This document shows positions 6,159-13,618 of a DNA stretch of 14,527 nucleotides, piece by piece. The position numbers and the translations under genes are program-made. Each line of letters begins with the position of its first letter. The first letter of the stretch is position 1. The stretch lies in the NCBI GenBank assembly GCA_934162555.1, contig CAKPJE010000016.1, positions 1 to 14,527 of the forward strand, written 5' to 3'. A model generated the notes under the pieces. That model made no database searches, was not told the origin of the DNA, and saw only the letters and a list, made by a program, of their open reading frames with translations. The DNA comes from an uncultured Bacilli bacterium (GTDB taxonomy: Bacteria > Bacillota_I > Bacilli_A > RF39 > UBA660).

Positions 6159-8135
6159 CTATTTACTAGCATCTTTTAATTCTTTAATAATATCTTCTTT
6201 TTTAGTAGCACTAATACTAATATTATTTTCTTCTGCATACTTTTTAAGTTCAGCAATTGTCATATCCTCAAATGAAATATCATCATCTTTTGGTAAAGCA
6301 CCTGTTTTAACTAAACTATCAATTTCTTCTTTAGTTAAAGTCTCTTTTTCAATTAAAGTTTTCGCAATTAACTCAAGTAAATCCATATTATCTTTAATTA
6401 TCTTTTCAGTAACTTTATATTGTTCATTAATAATTCTTCTCATCTCTTCATCAATCTGAAAAGCAATCTGGCCACTAAAATTGCGACTCTTATTATAATC
6501 TCTACCTAAGAAAACACTACCCTCACTTTGTTGTTCAAATTGAACAGGTCCTAAACTACTCATACCATATTCAGTAACCATAGCACGAGCAATCTTAGTA
6601 GCTTTTTCAAAATCATTATGAGCACCAGTTGTCATCTCACCAAACTTAAGTACTTCAGCAACACGACCACCAAGTAAACCACTAATAGTTTCTAAAAGTT
6701 CCTTCTTAGTTGACAAATAAGTTTCTTCCTTAGGAAGCATTAAATTATAACCACCAGCTTGACCACGAGGAATAATTGTAATCTTTTGAACATCATGTGC
6801 ACCATCAAGCTTAATACCAACAACAGCATGACCAGCTTCATGATAAGCAACAACTTCTTTTTCATGTTCAGTATATTTATGAGTAACCTTAGCAGGTCCC
6901 ATCAAAACTCTATCTTGGGCTTCATCAATTTCAGCCATAGAAATTTTATCTTTGTTTCTTCTAACAGCAAGTAAAGCAGCTTCATTAAGTAAGTTCTCAA
7001 GATCAGCTCCGCTAAATCCAGCAGTTCTCTTAGCTAAATTAGCAAGATTAACACCTCTATTAAAGAATTTACCTTTAGCATGAACAGCAAGTATTTCTTC
7101 CCTACCTTTAATATCAGGTAAATTAACAGTAATTTGTCTATCAAATCTACCAGGTCTTAAAAGAGCAGGATCAAGAACATCAGGTCTATTAGTAGCAGCA
7201 AGAATAATAATACCCTCATTTGCACCAAAACCATCCATTTCAGTTAATAACTGATTTAATGTTTGCTCTCTTTCATCATGGCCACCACCAAGACCAGCGC
7301 CTCTTTGACGACCAACAGCATCAATTTCATCAATAAATATTAAGCAAGGAGCATTATGTTTAGCTTGTCTAAACATATCACGAACACGCGACGCACCAAT
7401 ACCAACGAAAAGTTCAACGAAGTCAGATCCACTTATAAAATAGAACGGAACATTTGCTTCTCCTGCAACAGCTCTAGCAAGTAAAGTCTTACCCGTACCA
7501 GGAGGACCTACTAATAAAACACCCTTAGGTATTCTAGCACCCATTTTTTGGAATTTTTTAGGTTCCTTTAAGAAATCAATTAATTCTTGGACTTCTTCCT
7601 TTTCTTCATCTAAACCAGCAACATCTTTAAAAGTTACTTTGTTGCCACCATCACTTAAACGAGCTCTACTACGTCCAAAATCCATTGATTTATTGGCACT
7701 ACCCATTTGTTTTGATAAAAAGACAAATATAACAACACCAAAAACTAAAAACGGTAATATATTTACAACAAAATATAAAACAGTACTAGATCCTGGATCA
7801 CGTAATGCTTTAACAGTAAAACCATATTCATCAGCAAGTTCATATATTTTACCTACAACAGCATCTGAATTAGTAATTGAAAAAGCAAAAGATTCTTTTT
7901 CACCATAACTATTTAGTTTACCAGTAATAGTATAAATACCAGCTGAACTATTAGAAGTAATATCTATATATTTAATTTGATTCGCTTTATCTTCACTTTG
8001 AACATAACTTAAAAATTGTTCATAAGTAATTTCATGGGTTTTATAACCTGTACCACTTAAAAAAGCAAGTACAAGCATAACAACCAAAAAGAAAGCCATA
8101 TAAGGTACTAACCCTTTTTTAACATTATTTTTCAT
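6159..8135 (-). CDS. ftsH: ATP-dependent zinc metalloprotease FtsH with SAP/Rho-N-like C-terminal tail
   Basis: A 658-aa membrane-anchored AAA+ protease. TM1 is at about residues 10-27, an extracytoplasmic domain follows to about 117, and TM2 is at about 118-140. The AAA module has Walker A GPPGTGKT at 210-217, Walker B LIFIDE at 265-270 and the second region of homology at about 315-333, ending in R-P-G-R-F-D-R. The zinc site is HEAGH at 432-436, with D508 as the probable third ligand. FtsH degrades misassembled membrane proteins and short-lived regulators. The core ends near residue 615. Residues 624-656 (D-M-T-I-A-E-L-K-K-Y-A-E-E-N-N, then K-K-E-D-I-I-K-E-L) look like a SAP/HeH/Rho-N helix-extended-helix motif, which is not usual for FtsH. 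The start overlaps the end of tilS by 11 nt and has a strong GGAGG site. Confidence 0.97.
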   Translation of the reverse strand: MKNNVKKGLVPYMAFFLVVMLVLAFLSGTGYKTHEITYEQFLSYVQSEDKANQIKYIDITSNSSAGIYTITGKLNSYGEKESFAFSITNSDAVVGKIYELADEYGFTVKALRDPGSSTVLYFVVNILPFLVFGVVIFVFLSKQMGSANKSMDFGRSRARLSDGGNKVTFKDVAGLDEEKEEVQELIDFLKEPKKFQKMGARIPKGVLLVGPPGTGKTLLARAVAGEANVPFYFISGSDFVELFVGIGASRVRDMFRQAKHNAPCLIFIDEIDAVGRQRGAGLGGGHDEREQTLNQLLTEMDGFGANEGIIILAATNRPDVLDPALLRPGRFDRQITVNLPDIKGREEILAVHAKGKFFNRGVNLANLAKRTAGFSGADLENLLNEAALLAVRRNKDKISMAEIDEAQDRVLMGPAKVTHKYTEHEKEVVAYHEAGHAVVGIKLDGAHDVQKITIIPRGQAGGYNLMLPKEETYLSTKKELLETISGLLGGRVAEVLKFGEMTTGAHNDFEKATKIARAMVTEYGMSSLGPVQFEQQSEGSVFLGRDYNKSRNFSGQIAFQIDEEMRRIINEQYKVTEKIIKDNMDLLELIAKTLIEKETLTKEEIDSLVKTGALPKDDDISFEDMTIAELKKYAEENNISISATKKEDIIKELKDASK

Positions 8136-9414
8136 ATTCTTCCTCCAAACAATATAAAAGTATTATATCATACTTTTCCTCTTTTGTTTTACAAAATTTT
8201 GATTTTTTAACACCTGGGAGCCATAAAATATTACCTAAACTATCTAAAACAATTGGGAAACTCTTTCTGTCGCTTATTTTACTATCAATAAAAATATCTG
8301 ATACCTTTTTATTATAACTATTTTTAATATCAATTCTATCACCAATATTAAAATTTCTTACATATAAAGGAAATTTAATTTCTTTAGAATCTAACTTACA
8401 AACATAATTAGAATTATCTAATGTATCATTTATTTTCTTTATAACATACCCATTATTTAGTTTTACATAATCATTAAGTTCATATAAATAGTTACCCTTT
8501 TCTTCAAAAATAACTAATTTATTATATTTTCTTTCTAAAACAACGCCAGGTAAATTAATTATACCATTTTTTTTACTAGATGAAATAAATTTTTTAACAA
8601 GTTCAACATGTTTAGTATTTATATTACTAGATACACTAATTAAATATCTATAAATAACATTATCAACAATCAAATCATCCTCTTTTAAAAGTAAAGAAAT
8701 ATCAATACCATTACTTACTATACTAGGATAAATTTTATCAACATAGTTATTAACAAAATTATCATATTTATTTAGTATATTTGAAAATTGTAAAAATTTT
8801 AAATGGGCATCTTTATTTATCTCTTTATATATAGGTAGAACCTTATGTCTAAATTTATTTCTCAAGTAATCAGTATTATTATTAGTTAAATCAATTGCAT
8901 AAGGAATATTGTTATTTTTTACATATCCCATAATTTCTTCTTTAGTATACCAAACTAAAGGTCTTAAAATAGTATAATCTTTTCTTTTAGAAATATATTT
9001 AAATCCAGCATATCCCTCTAAACTAGAGCCTCTTACAATTCTATATAATATAGTTTCCATTAAATCATCACCATGATGAGCAGTTACCAAATATTTAAAA
9101 CCATATTTTTTTAAAACTGATTCAAAAAAATTATATCTTTTTTCTCTTGCTTCAGCTTCAAAATTAGATCCACTATACTCATTTATTTCATATAACTCAA
9201 AAGGAACATTATTTTTTAAACAATATTCTTTTACCATAATAGCTTCGTTATCACTTTCAACTCGAACTTTATGATTAACATGAGCACATACAATATTTTT
9301 TACTCCTACCTTTAATAAAACATCAAAAAGAGCCATTGAATCTGGCCCACCAGAACAAGCAATTACTACACCATCATCTATATATTTATTTATAAACTCC
9401 AAAGCTTTATTCAT
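8125..9414 (-). CDS. tilS: tRNA(Ile)-lysidine synthetase TilS
   Basis: A 429-aa product, a little shorter than Bacillus TilS (about 470). The N-type ATP-pyrophosphatase P-loop SGGPDS is at residues 21-26. AHVNH (44-48) and AHHGDDLMET (112-121) are the family's further catalytic motifs. D-Y-x-R-N-x-x-R-H follows near 182-190. The C-terminal TilS domain is recognisable from V-R-N-F-x-x-G-D-R-I to the late W-L-P-G-V-K-K-S. The enzyme attaches lysine to C34 of the CAU anticodon of tRNA-Ile2, so that it reads AUA. That role is essential, and AUA-type codons are abundant in this AT-rich genome. The ATG is 3 nt after the ung stop, with GTGGTGAT as ribosome site. In Bacillus, hprT separates tilS from ftsH, whereas here the two genes overlap directly. 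Confidence 0.95.
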   Translation of the reverse strand: MNKALEFINKYIDDGVVIACSGGPDSMALFDVLLKVGVKNIVCAHVNHKVRVESDNEAIMVKEYCLKNNVPFELYEINEYSGSNFEAEAREKRYNFFESVLKKYGFKYLVTAHHGDDLMETILYRIVRGSSLEGYAGFKYISKRKDYTILRPLVWYTKEEIMGYVKNNNIPYAIDLTNNNTDYLRNKFRHKVLPIYKEINKDAHLKFLQFSNILNKYDNFVNNYVDKIYPSIVSNGIDISLLLKEDDLIVDNVIYRYLISVSSNINTKHVELVKKFISSSKKNGIINLPGVVLERKYNKLVIFEEKGNYLYELNDYVKLNNGYVIKKINDTLDNSNYVCKLDSKEIKFPLYVRNFNIGDRIDIKNSYNKKVSDIFIDSKISDRKSFPIVLDSLGNILWLPGVKKSKFCKTKEEKYDIILLYCLEEEYEK

Positions 9415-9417
9415 AAA

Positions 9418-10065
9418 TCACCACTTAATTTCTTCTAAACCCTCTTTTTTTAAAATATTATTTACTTTAGAAAAAGGTTTACTTCCAAAAAATCCTCTAT
9501 AACAAGACAAAGGAGATGGATGTACGCTCTCTATTATATAGTTTTTTTTAGTATTAATCAATACTTTTTTATTTCGTGCAAAACTGCCCCATAACACAAA
9601 TATTACGTTACCACGATCAGATAATTTTTTAATAACAGCATCCGTAAATTTTTCCCAATTCAAAAAGGAATGTGATAAAGGTTTATCTTTTTCAACAGTA
9701 AGTATAGAATTTAAAAGCAAAATTCCTTGATAAGCCCAATCTGATAAATCTGTTTTAGTTCTTTTTATACCTAAATCATCTTCTAATTCTTTAAATATAT
9801 TAGCAAGTGATGGTGGCATTTTAACGCCTTCTCTAACAGAAAAAGAAAGCCCATGGGCCTCCTTTTCACCATGATAAGGATCTTGCCCCAAAATTACTAC
9901 TTTAACAGAATTAAAAGGAGTATAAATAAAAGCGTTAAATATATTTTGTTCTAAAGGAAAAATAGTTTTTGTATTATATTCCTTTTTAACTTCTTCAATC
10001 AAATCATAAAACCATTTTTCTTCCGTTATATCTTTTAAAACATTATCCCAATCATTTCCAAACAT
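9418..10065 (-). CDS. ung: Uracil-DNA glycosylase, family 1
   Basis: A 215-aa product, typical of bacterial Ung (about 220-230). The water-activating motif GQDPYHG is at residues 60-66 with catalytic D62. M-P-P-S-L-x-N-I-F-K-E matches the Pro-rich loop at 83-93, L-L-L-N near 116-119 carries the uracil-specificity Asn, and HPSPLS at 182-187 is the Leu intercalation loop with the catalytic His. Ung removes uracil from DNA produced by cytosine deamination or dUTP incorporation and starts base-excision repair. The ATG shares one base with the TAA stop of the upstream symporter gene (TAATG), and GGTGAT precedes it, so translation is probably coupled. The gene ends in TGA after a TGG codon, which helps show that TGA is a stop in this genome. 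Confidence 0.96.
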   Translation of the reverse strand: MFGNDWDNVLKDITEEKWFYDLIEEVKKEYNTKTIFPLEQNIFNAFIYTPFNSVKVVILGQDPYHGEKEAHGLSFSVREGVKMPPSLANIFKELEDDLGIKRTKTDLSDWAYQGILLLNSILTVEKDKPLSHSFLNWEKFTDAVIKKLSDRGNVIFVLWGSFARNKKVLINTKKNYIIESVHPSPLSCYRGFFGSKPFSKVNNILKKEGLEEIKW

Positions 10066-11369
10066 TATTTATCACCATACTTCTCATATTCTTTAATAAC
10101 ATCTTTTCTTAAAGCAACCATAGCATATATGTTAATGAATGCTAAGAATGCAATAAACATATCAACTAAACTCCAAAGAATTTGACTTGATGCAATTGAA
10201 CCTATAAAAACAACAATTATTGTTCCAAGCTTAATAATTAAATTACCTTTATCACTTTTAAATATGTGTTTAAAACAAGCTTCGCCGTAATAATAACCTG
10301 TTAATATAGTTGAAAAACTAAACATAAAAACACAAAAGAATAAAGATATAGAGCCAAATGATCCAAAATGATAATCAAAAGCATTCTGGGCAAATTCAAT
10401 ACCATTTGCATCTATTATATCAGTTAATGTAGGTCCAAGTAATATAATCATTGCTGTAGCTGTACAAATAACAAGTGTTGTTATATAAATACCAAGCATT
10501 TGAACATAACCTAATGAAGCTGAATATTTAGTATCACTTACACTAGAAGCAATCGCACCTGTTCCAATACCTGCTTCACTAGAAAAGATACTTCTTTTAA
10601 CACCAACTAAAACAACACTACCTATCAAAGCTCCTATTCCTGCTTTTATACTAAATGCATTTTTAAATATTGCACTAAATACAGAAGGAATATCACCAAT
10701 ATTTTTAAAAATAACATAAAAAACTAAAATTAAGTAGAATATTCCCATAATTGGTACTAGCTTATTAGTAATACTTGTAATTCTATCAATTCCTCCAAAT
10801 ATAATGAAAGAAATTAAAATTGCAAGTAAAATTCCTACAATATAAGGTAAATATTGAATTTTAGATAAAACTTCAAAACTACCAACTGATTTAGTAATTG
10901 TATTCGACTGGATTGCGATAAAAAAACATACATAAGCAATTATTATTGTAAGCGAATATAAAATACCAAGCCATCTTTTTTTTAATCCTTTTTCAATATA
11001 ATAAGATGGACCCCCAACAAAAACTTTACCATCTTTAACATGATATTTTGAAGCAAGTACAGTTTCAGCAAATGTCAGAATCGAACCAATAAAAGCCATA
11101 ATCCATAACCAAAATATCGTTCCACTACCACCTATATAAATAGCAAGCGCAACACCACTAATACTTCCTACTCCAATTCTTCCTGCTAAAGAAAGCATAA
11201 GAGCACTAAAAGGAGATACTTTAGCATTAGAATCATTTTTAGTAATATTCTTCAGCATCTCCTTGAAATTAAACTGAGCTCCTTTTAACTTAAAAGTAAA
11301 ATACAAAGATGATAAAATCATTATAATCACAACAAAAGTCCATAAATAATTATTTATAATTTCAATCAT
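10065..11369 (-). CDS. AGCS-family amino acid (alanine/glycine):sodium symporter
   Basis: A 434-aa protein with about ten or eleven hydrophobic segments, the size of the AGCS family (TC 2.A.25). The family's N-terminal signature region is visible at residues 52-110: S-P-F-S-A-L, I-G-V-G-S-I-S-G-V-A-x-A-I, I-G-G-S-G-T-I-F-W-L-W and F-A-E-T-V-L-A. S-S-E-A-G-I-G-T-G-A further on is the second family hallmark. Most members have G-T-G-N where this one has G-V-G-S (66-69), with Arg64 where a small or hydroxyl residue is usual. It is therefore a divergent subgroup, and the substrate is uncertain. The protein would import a small neutral amino acid with Na+. The ATG overlaps the rsmA stop as ATGA, so it is part of the rsmA-to-ftsH operon, an unexpected place for a transporter. 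Confidence 0.88.
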   Translation of the reverse strand: MIEIINNYLWTFVVIIMILSSLYFTFKLKGAQFNFKEMLKNITKNDSNAKVSPFSALMLSLAGRIGVGSISGVALAIYIGGSGTIFWLWIMAFIGSILTFAETVLASKYHVKDGKVFVGGPSYYIEKGLKKRWLGILYSLTIIIAYVCFFIAIQSNTITKSVGSFEVLSKIQYLPYIVGILLAILISFIIFGGIDRITSITNKLVPIMGIFYLILVFYVIFKNIGDIPSVFSAIFKNAFSIKAGIGALIGSVVLVGVKRSIFSSEAGIGTGAIASSVSDTKYSASLGYVQMLGIYITTLVICTATAMIILLGPTLTDIIDANGIEFAQNAFDYHFGSFGSISLFFCVFMFSFSTILTGYYYGEACFKHIFKSDKGNLIIKLGTIIVVFIGSIASSQILWSLVDMFIAFLAFINIYAMVALRKDVIKEYEKYGDK

Positions 11370-12157
11370 ATATCCATCCCATTAGCGATCTTTACAAACA
11401 TTTCTAAACTTAAAGCTTCTGCTCTTACTTGCAAAGATAAACCATTTTCTTTTAAAATTTTGTCGATTTTTTCTAAATCGTAACCAACCAAATTATTTTT
11501 TAAAGTTTTCCTTTTAAATTTAAAACTATCTCTAACTAATTTGAAAAATACTTCTTCATTTTTGACATATATTCTGTTTTCTTTTTTAGAAAGTTCAATA
11601 ACCATACTGTCAACATTTGGAACTGGCAAGAATACAGTCCTTGGAACATTTATTAACTTTTTAATATCATAATAATAATTTAAAAATACTGTTAATGAAT
11701 TATATTCATGACTTCCTAGTTTAGCATTAAATCTTTCAGCAACTTCTTTTTGAACCATAACAACAAGTTTACTAACATCTATATTTTCATTTATGAATTT
11801 TAAAATAATTGGTGTTGTAATATAATATGGTAAATTAGAAACCATTATTTTTTTTGAATAGTCATATTTTTTTATTATCTCATTAACATTTGTCTCTAAA
11901 AAATCTCCATATAATACTTCTACATTATTATATTCATTTAGTTTAGAATCAAGAATATCTTTTAAACTTTCATCAATTTCAAAAGCTATTACATATCCTG
12001 CTTTTTTAACGAGTTCACTAGTTAAAGCTCCAGCACCTGGGCCAATTTCTAAAACTAATGTATCTTTATCAGCTCCTGATTTTAAAACAATACTATCAAT
12101 AATTCTTTTGTCTTTTAAAAAGTTTTGACCGTATTTTTTTTTGAAATTAAAATCCAT
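11366..12157 (-). CDS. rsmA: 16S rRNA m6,2A1518/A1519 dimethyltransferase RsmA (KsgA)
   Basis: A 263-aa Rossmann-fold methyltransferase. The N-terminal K-K-x-Y-G-Q-N-F-L (residues 6-14) is diagnostic of KsgA. SAM motif I EIGPGAG is at 37-43, the acidic ribose-binding residues are in FEID at 59-62, and the catalytic motif IV NLPYY is at 108-112. A C-terminal helical domain follows, with F-K-x-K-R-K-T-L-x-N-N-L. It dimethylates two adjacent adenosines in helix 45 of 16S rRNA late in 30S assembly. An in-frame GTG at 12169 would add four residues, but it sits within the upstream gene's ribosome-site region (AAGGTGGGG). The ATG at 12157 shares a base with the upstream TAA (TAATG) and gives a family-like N-terminus. 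In Bacillus, rnmV immediately precedes ksgA. Here that gene is absent from this position. Confidence 0.96.
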   Translation of the reverse strand: MDFNFKKKYGQNFLKDKRIIDSIVLKSGADKDTLVLEIGPGAGALTSELVKKAGYVIAFEIDESLKDILDSKLNEYNNVEVLYGDFLETNVNEIIKKYDYSKKIMVSNLPYYITTPIILKFINENIDVSKLVVMVQKEVAERFNAKLGSHEYNSLTVFLNYYYDIKKLINVPRTVFLPVPNVDSMVIELSKKENRIYVKNEEVFFKLVRDSFKFKRKTLKNNLVGYDLEKIDKILKENGLSLQVRAEALSLEMFVKIANGMDI

Positions 12158-12801
12158 TACCAACCCCACCTTAAAACAGTAAATTTTGTATTATTATTTG
12201 TAATATGACCTGTTATAGATTCACCAGTAAATGCTAAATCAATTAACACATTTCCATATAATCTCCAAGCATTTCTCATAGCAATACCTGTATCCATACA
12301 TACTCCAATTATATCTAAATTATCATTTACAACATGAATAATTGTACCACAAGGAAAAAGTGTTGGATCACTTGCTAAAATATGTACTTTACCATATTCT
12401 TTATCATTAAAGAAAGTACTTTCTATATCATTGGTTAAATAGTGATAAACACCGTCACTATCGGGACAATATAATAAACCAGTACAACCATAACAATCAG
12501 GTCCATATCCTGTTAATTTACCAACATAATCAGCTTCTGGACCAGTACCTATAACAACTTCTTCATTTACACTTTCAAAAACTTCTACTTCACCTGTTGT
12601 TAAATTAGTAACAATTTTTCCATTTTTTCCTTCTACTAATACATTTTTATTATTTTTAGGGATCGAATCATCATATGTTTCAATTGTACCATATTTTATT
12701 ATTTCTGTTTTGATTATATCTCTTTTTGTATATTTATCAATACCATATATTAATGCAATAGATAAGCCTATATACATGATATCTATAAGTCTTTTTTTCA
12801 T
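12157..12801 (-). CDS. G5-like/3D domain cell-wall protein (YabE-type position)
   Basis: A 214-aa protein with an N-terminal membrane anchor or signal (about residues 9-20). A G5-like strand region runs from about 54 to 88 (V-L-V-E-G-K-N-G-K, then E-E-V-V-I-G-T-G). A 3D double-psi beta-barrel spans about 93-195, and its three signature aspartates are visible as ASDP (D145), MDTG (D170) and IDLAF (D188). 3D domains occur in MltA- and Rpf-like peptidoglycan enzymes, including Bacillus YabE. YabE is also encoded between tatD and ksgA, so the context agrees. A Cys-bearing insertion (C103, C106, C112) plus C151 and C168 is notable and could form disulfides outside the membrane. An upstream in-frame GTG (12807) belongs to the GAGGTG ribosome site, so the ATG at 12801 was chosen. 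Peptidoglycan lytic activity is inferred, not seen. Confidence 0.82.
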   Translation of the reverse strand: MKKRLIDIMYIGLSIALIYGIDKYTKRDIIKTEIIKYGTIETYDDSIPKNNKNVLVEGKNGKIVTNLTTGEVEVFESVNEEVVIGTGPEADYVGKLTGYGPDCYGCTGLLYCPDSDGVYHYLTNDIESTFFNDKEYGKVHILASDPTLFPCGTIIHVVNDNLDIIGVCMDTGIAMRNAWRLYGNVLIDLAFTGESITGHITNNNTKFTVLRWGW

Positions 12802-12829
12802 AAGCACCTCAAACTATATATTACACTAA

Positions 12830-13567
12830 TTATATCTTTAAGTCAAATAAACTGATAGCATTACTTTTGGTAATATCTAACACTTCCTCGTATGAAATAC
12901 CTTTAATTTCTGCAATTTTTGAAGCAACAATACAAATATTTTTTGGTTCATTTTTTTCACCTCTACAAGGACTCAAAAATGGACTATCTGTTTCTAATAC
13001 TATTCTATCAAGTGGTAAATTTTTTACAACATCAACTAATTTATTATTCTTGAATGTTAAAACTCCACCAATTCCAAAATAAGTGTTTAATTTAATTAAT
13101 TCATTAGCAGTTTCAATACTTCCACTATAACAATGTAATACTTTTTTTACATCCTTATAATCTTTTAATATATTAATAGTATCATTAATAGCATCTCTAC
13201 TATGAATAACAACAGCTTTTTTATATTTCCTAGCCATATCTAATTGTTTTTTAAATAAAGTAATTTGTTTTTCTCTTGTTTCTTTTTCATAATGATAATC
13301 AAGTCCAATTTCTCCAATACCAACTACTTTATCATTATTAATATTTTCTTCTATAAAATCAATATCACTATCTTTATAGTTTAAAACATCTTCGGGATGT
13401 ATTCCTAAAGTAAAATATACATTTTTATAATTTAATTTTAATACTTCTTTATTACTTAAATCATCAGTACCACTTACTATTATATTTCCATCAAAAGAAT
13501 TGACTATTTTCTCTATTTCTTCTTTAGTATAATATTCATTAAATAAATGAGCATGAGTATCTATCAC
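12830..13567 (-). CDS. tatD: TatD family metal-dependent DNase
   Basis: A 245-aa TIM-barrel hydrolase, close to the usual 255. Metal ligands fit the family: H5 and H7 in D-T-H-A-H, E86 in G-E-I-G-L-D-Y, H122 in V-I-H-S-R, H145 in H-C-Y-S-G and D194 in E-T-D-S-P-F-L-S-P. TatD proteins are 3'-5' exonucleases or DNases linked to DNA repair and fragmentation, while the YabD member in Bacillus is little studied. The start codon is GTG. The only good Shine-Dalgarno (AGAAGG) lies about 11 nt upstream, a wide spacing that may limit initiation, and there is no better in-frame start. The stop is 28 nt from the next gene's ATG. The tatD / 3D protein / rsmA order is an old Bacillota cluster. Confidence 0.93.
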   Translation of the reverse strand: MIDTHAHLFNEYYTKEEIEKIVNSFDGNIIVSGTDDLSNKEVLKLNYKNVYFTLGIHPEDVLNYKDSDIDFIEENINNDKVVGIGEIGLDYHYEKETREKQITLFKKQLDMARKYKKAVVIHSRDAINDTINILKDYKDVKKVLHCYSGSIETANELIKLNTYFGIGGVLTFKNNKLVDVVKNLPLDRIVLETDSPFLSPCRGEKNEPKNICIVASKIAEIKGISYEEVLDITKSNAISLFDLKI

Positions 13568-13618
13568 CGTTATAAAAACCTTCTTTCAAAATTTTAATAA
13601 TATTTTACAAGTTATATT

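Noticed and set aside
6759..7908. Plus-strand open frames within ftsH (6759-6974 and 7639-7908)
   Set aside because: Both are fully antisense to conserved FtsH domains, with no ribosome site or recognisable product.
12867..13082. Plus-strand open frame of 71 codons inside tatD
   Set aside because: It is antisense to the conserved C-terminal half of TatD, including the E-T-D-S-P motif, so it is a shadow.
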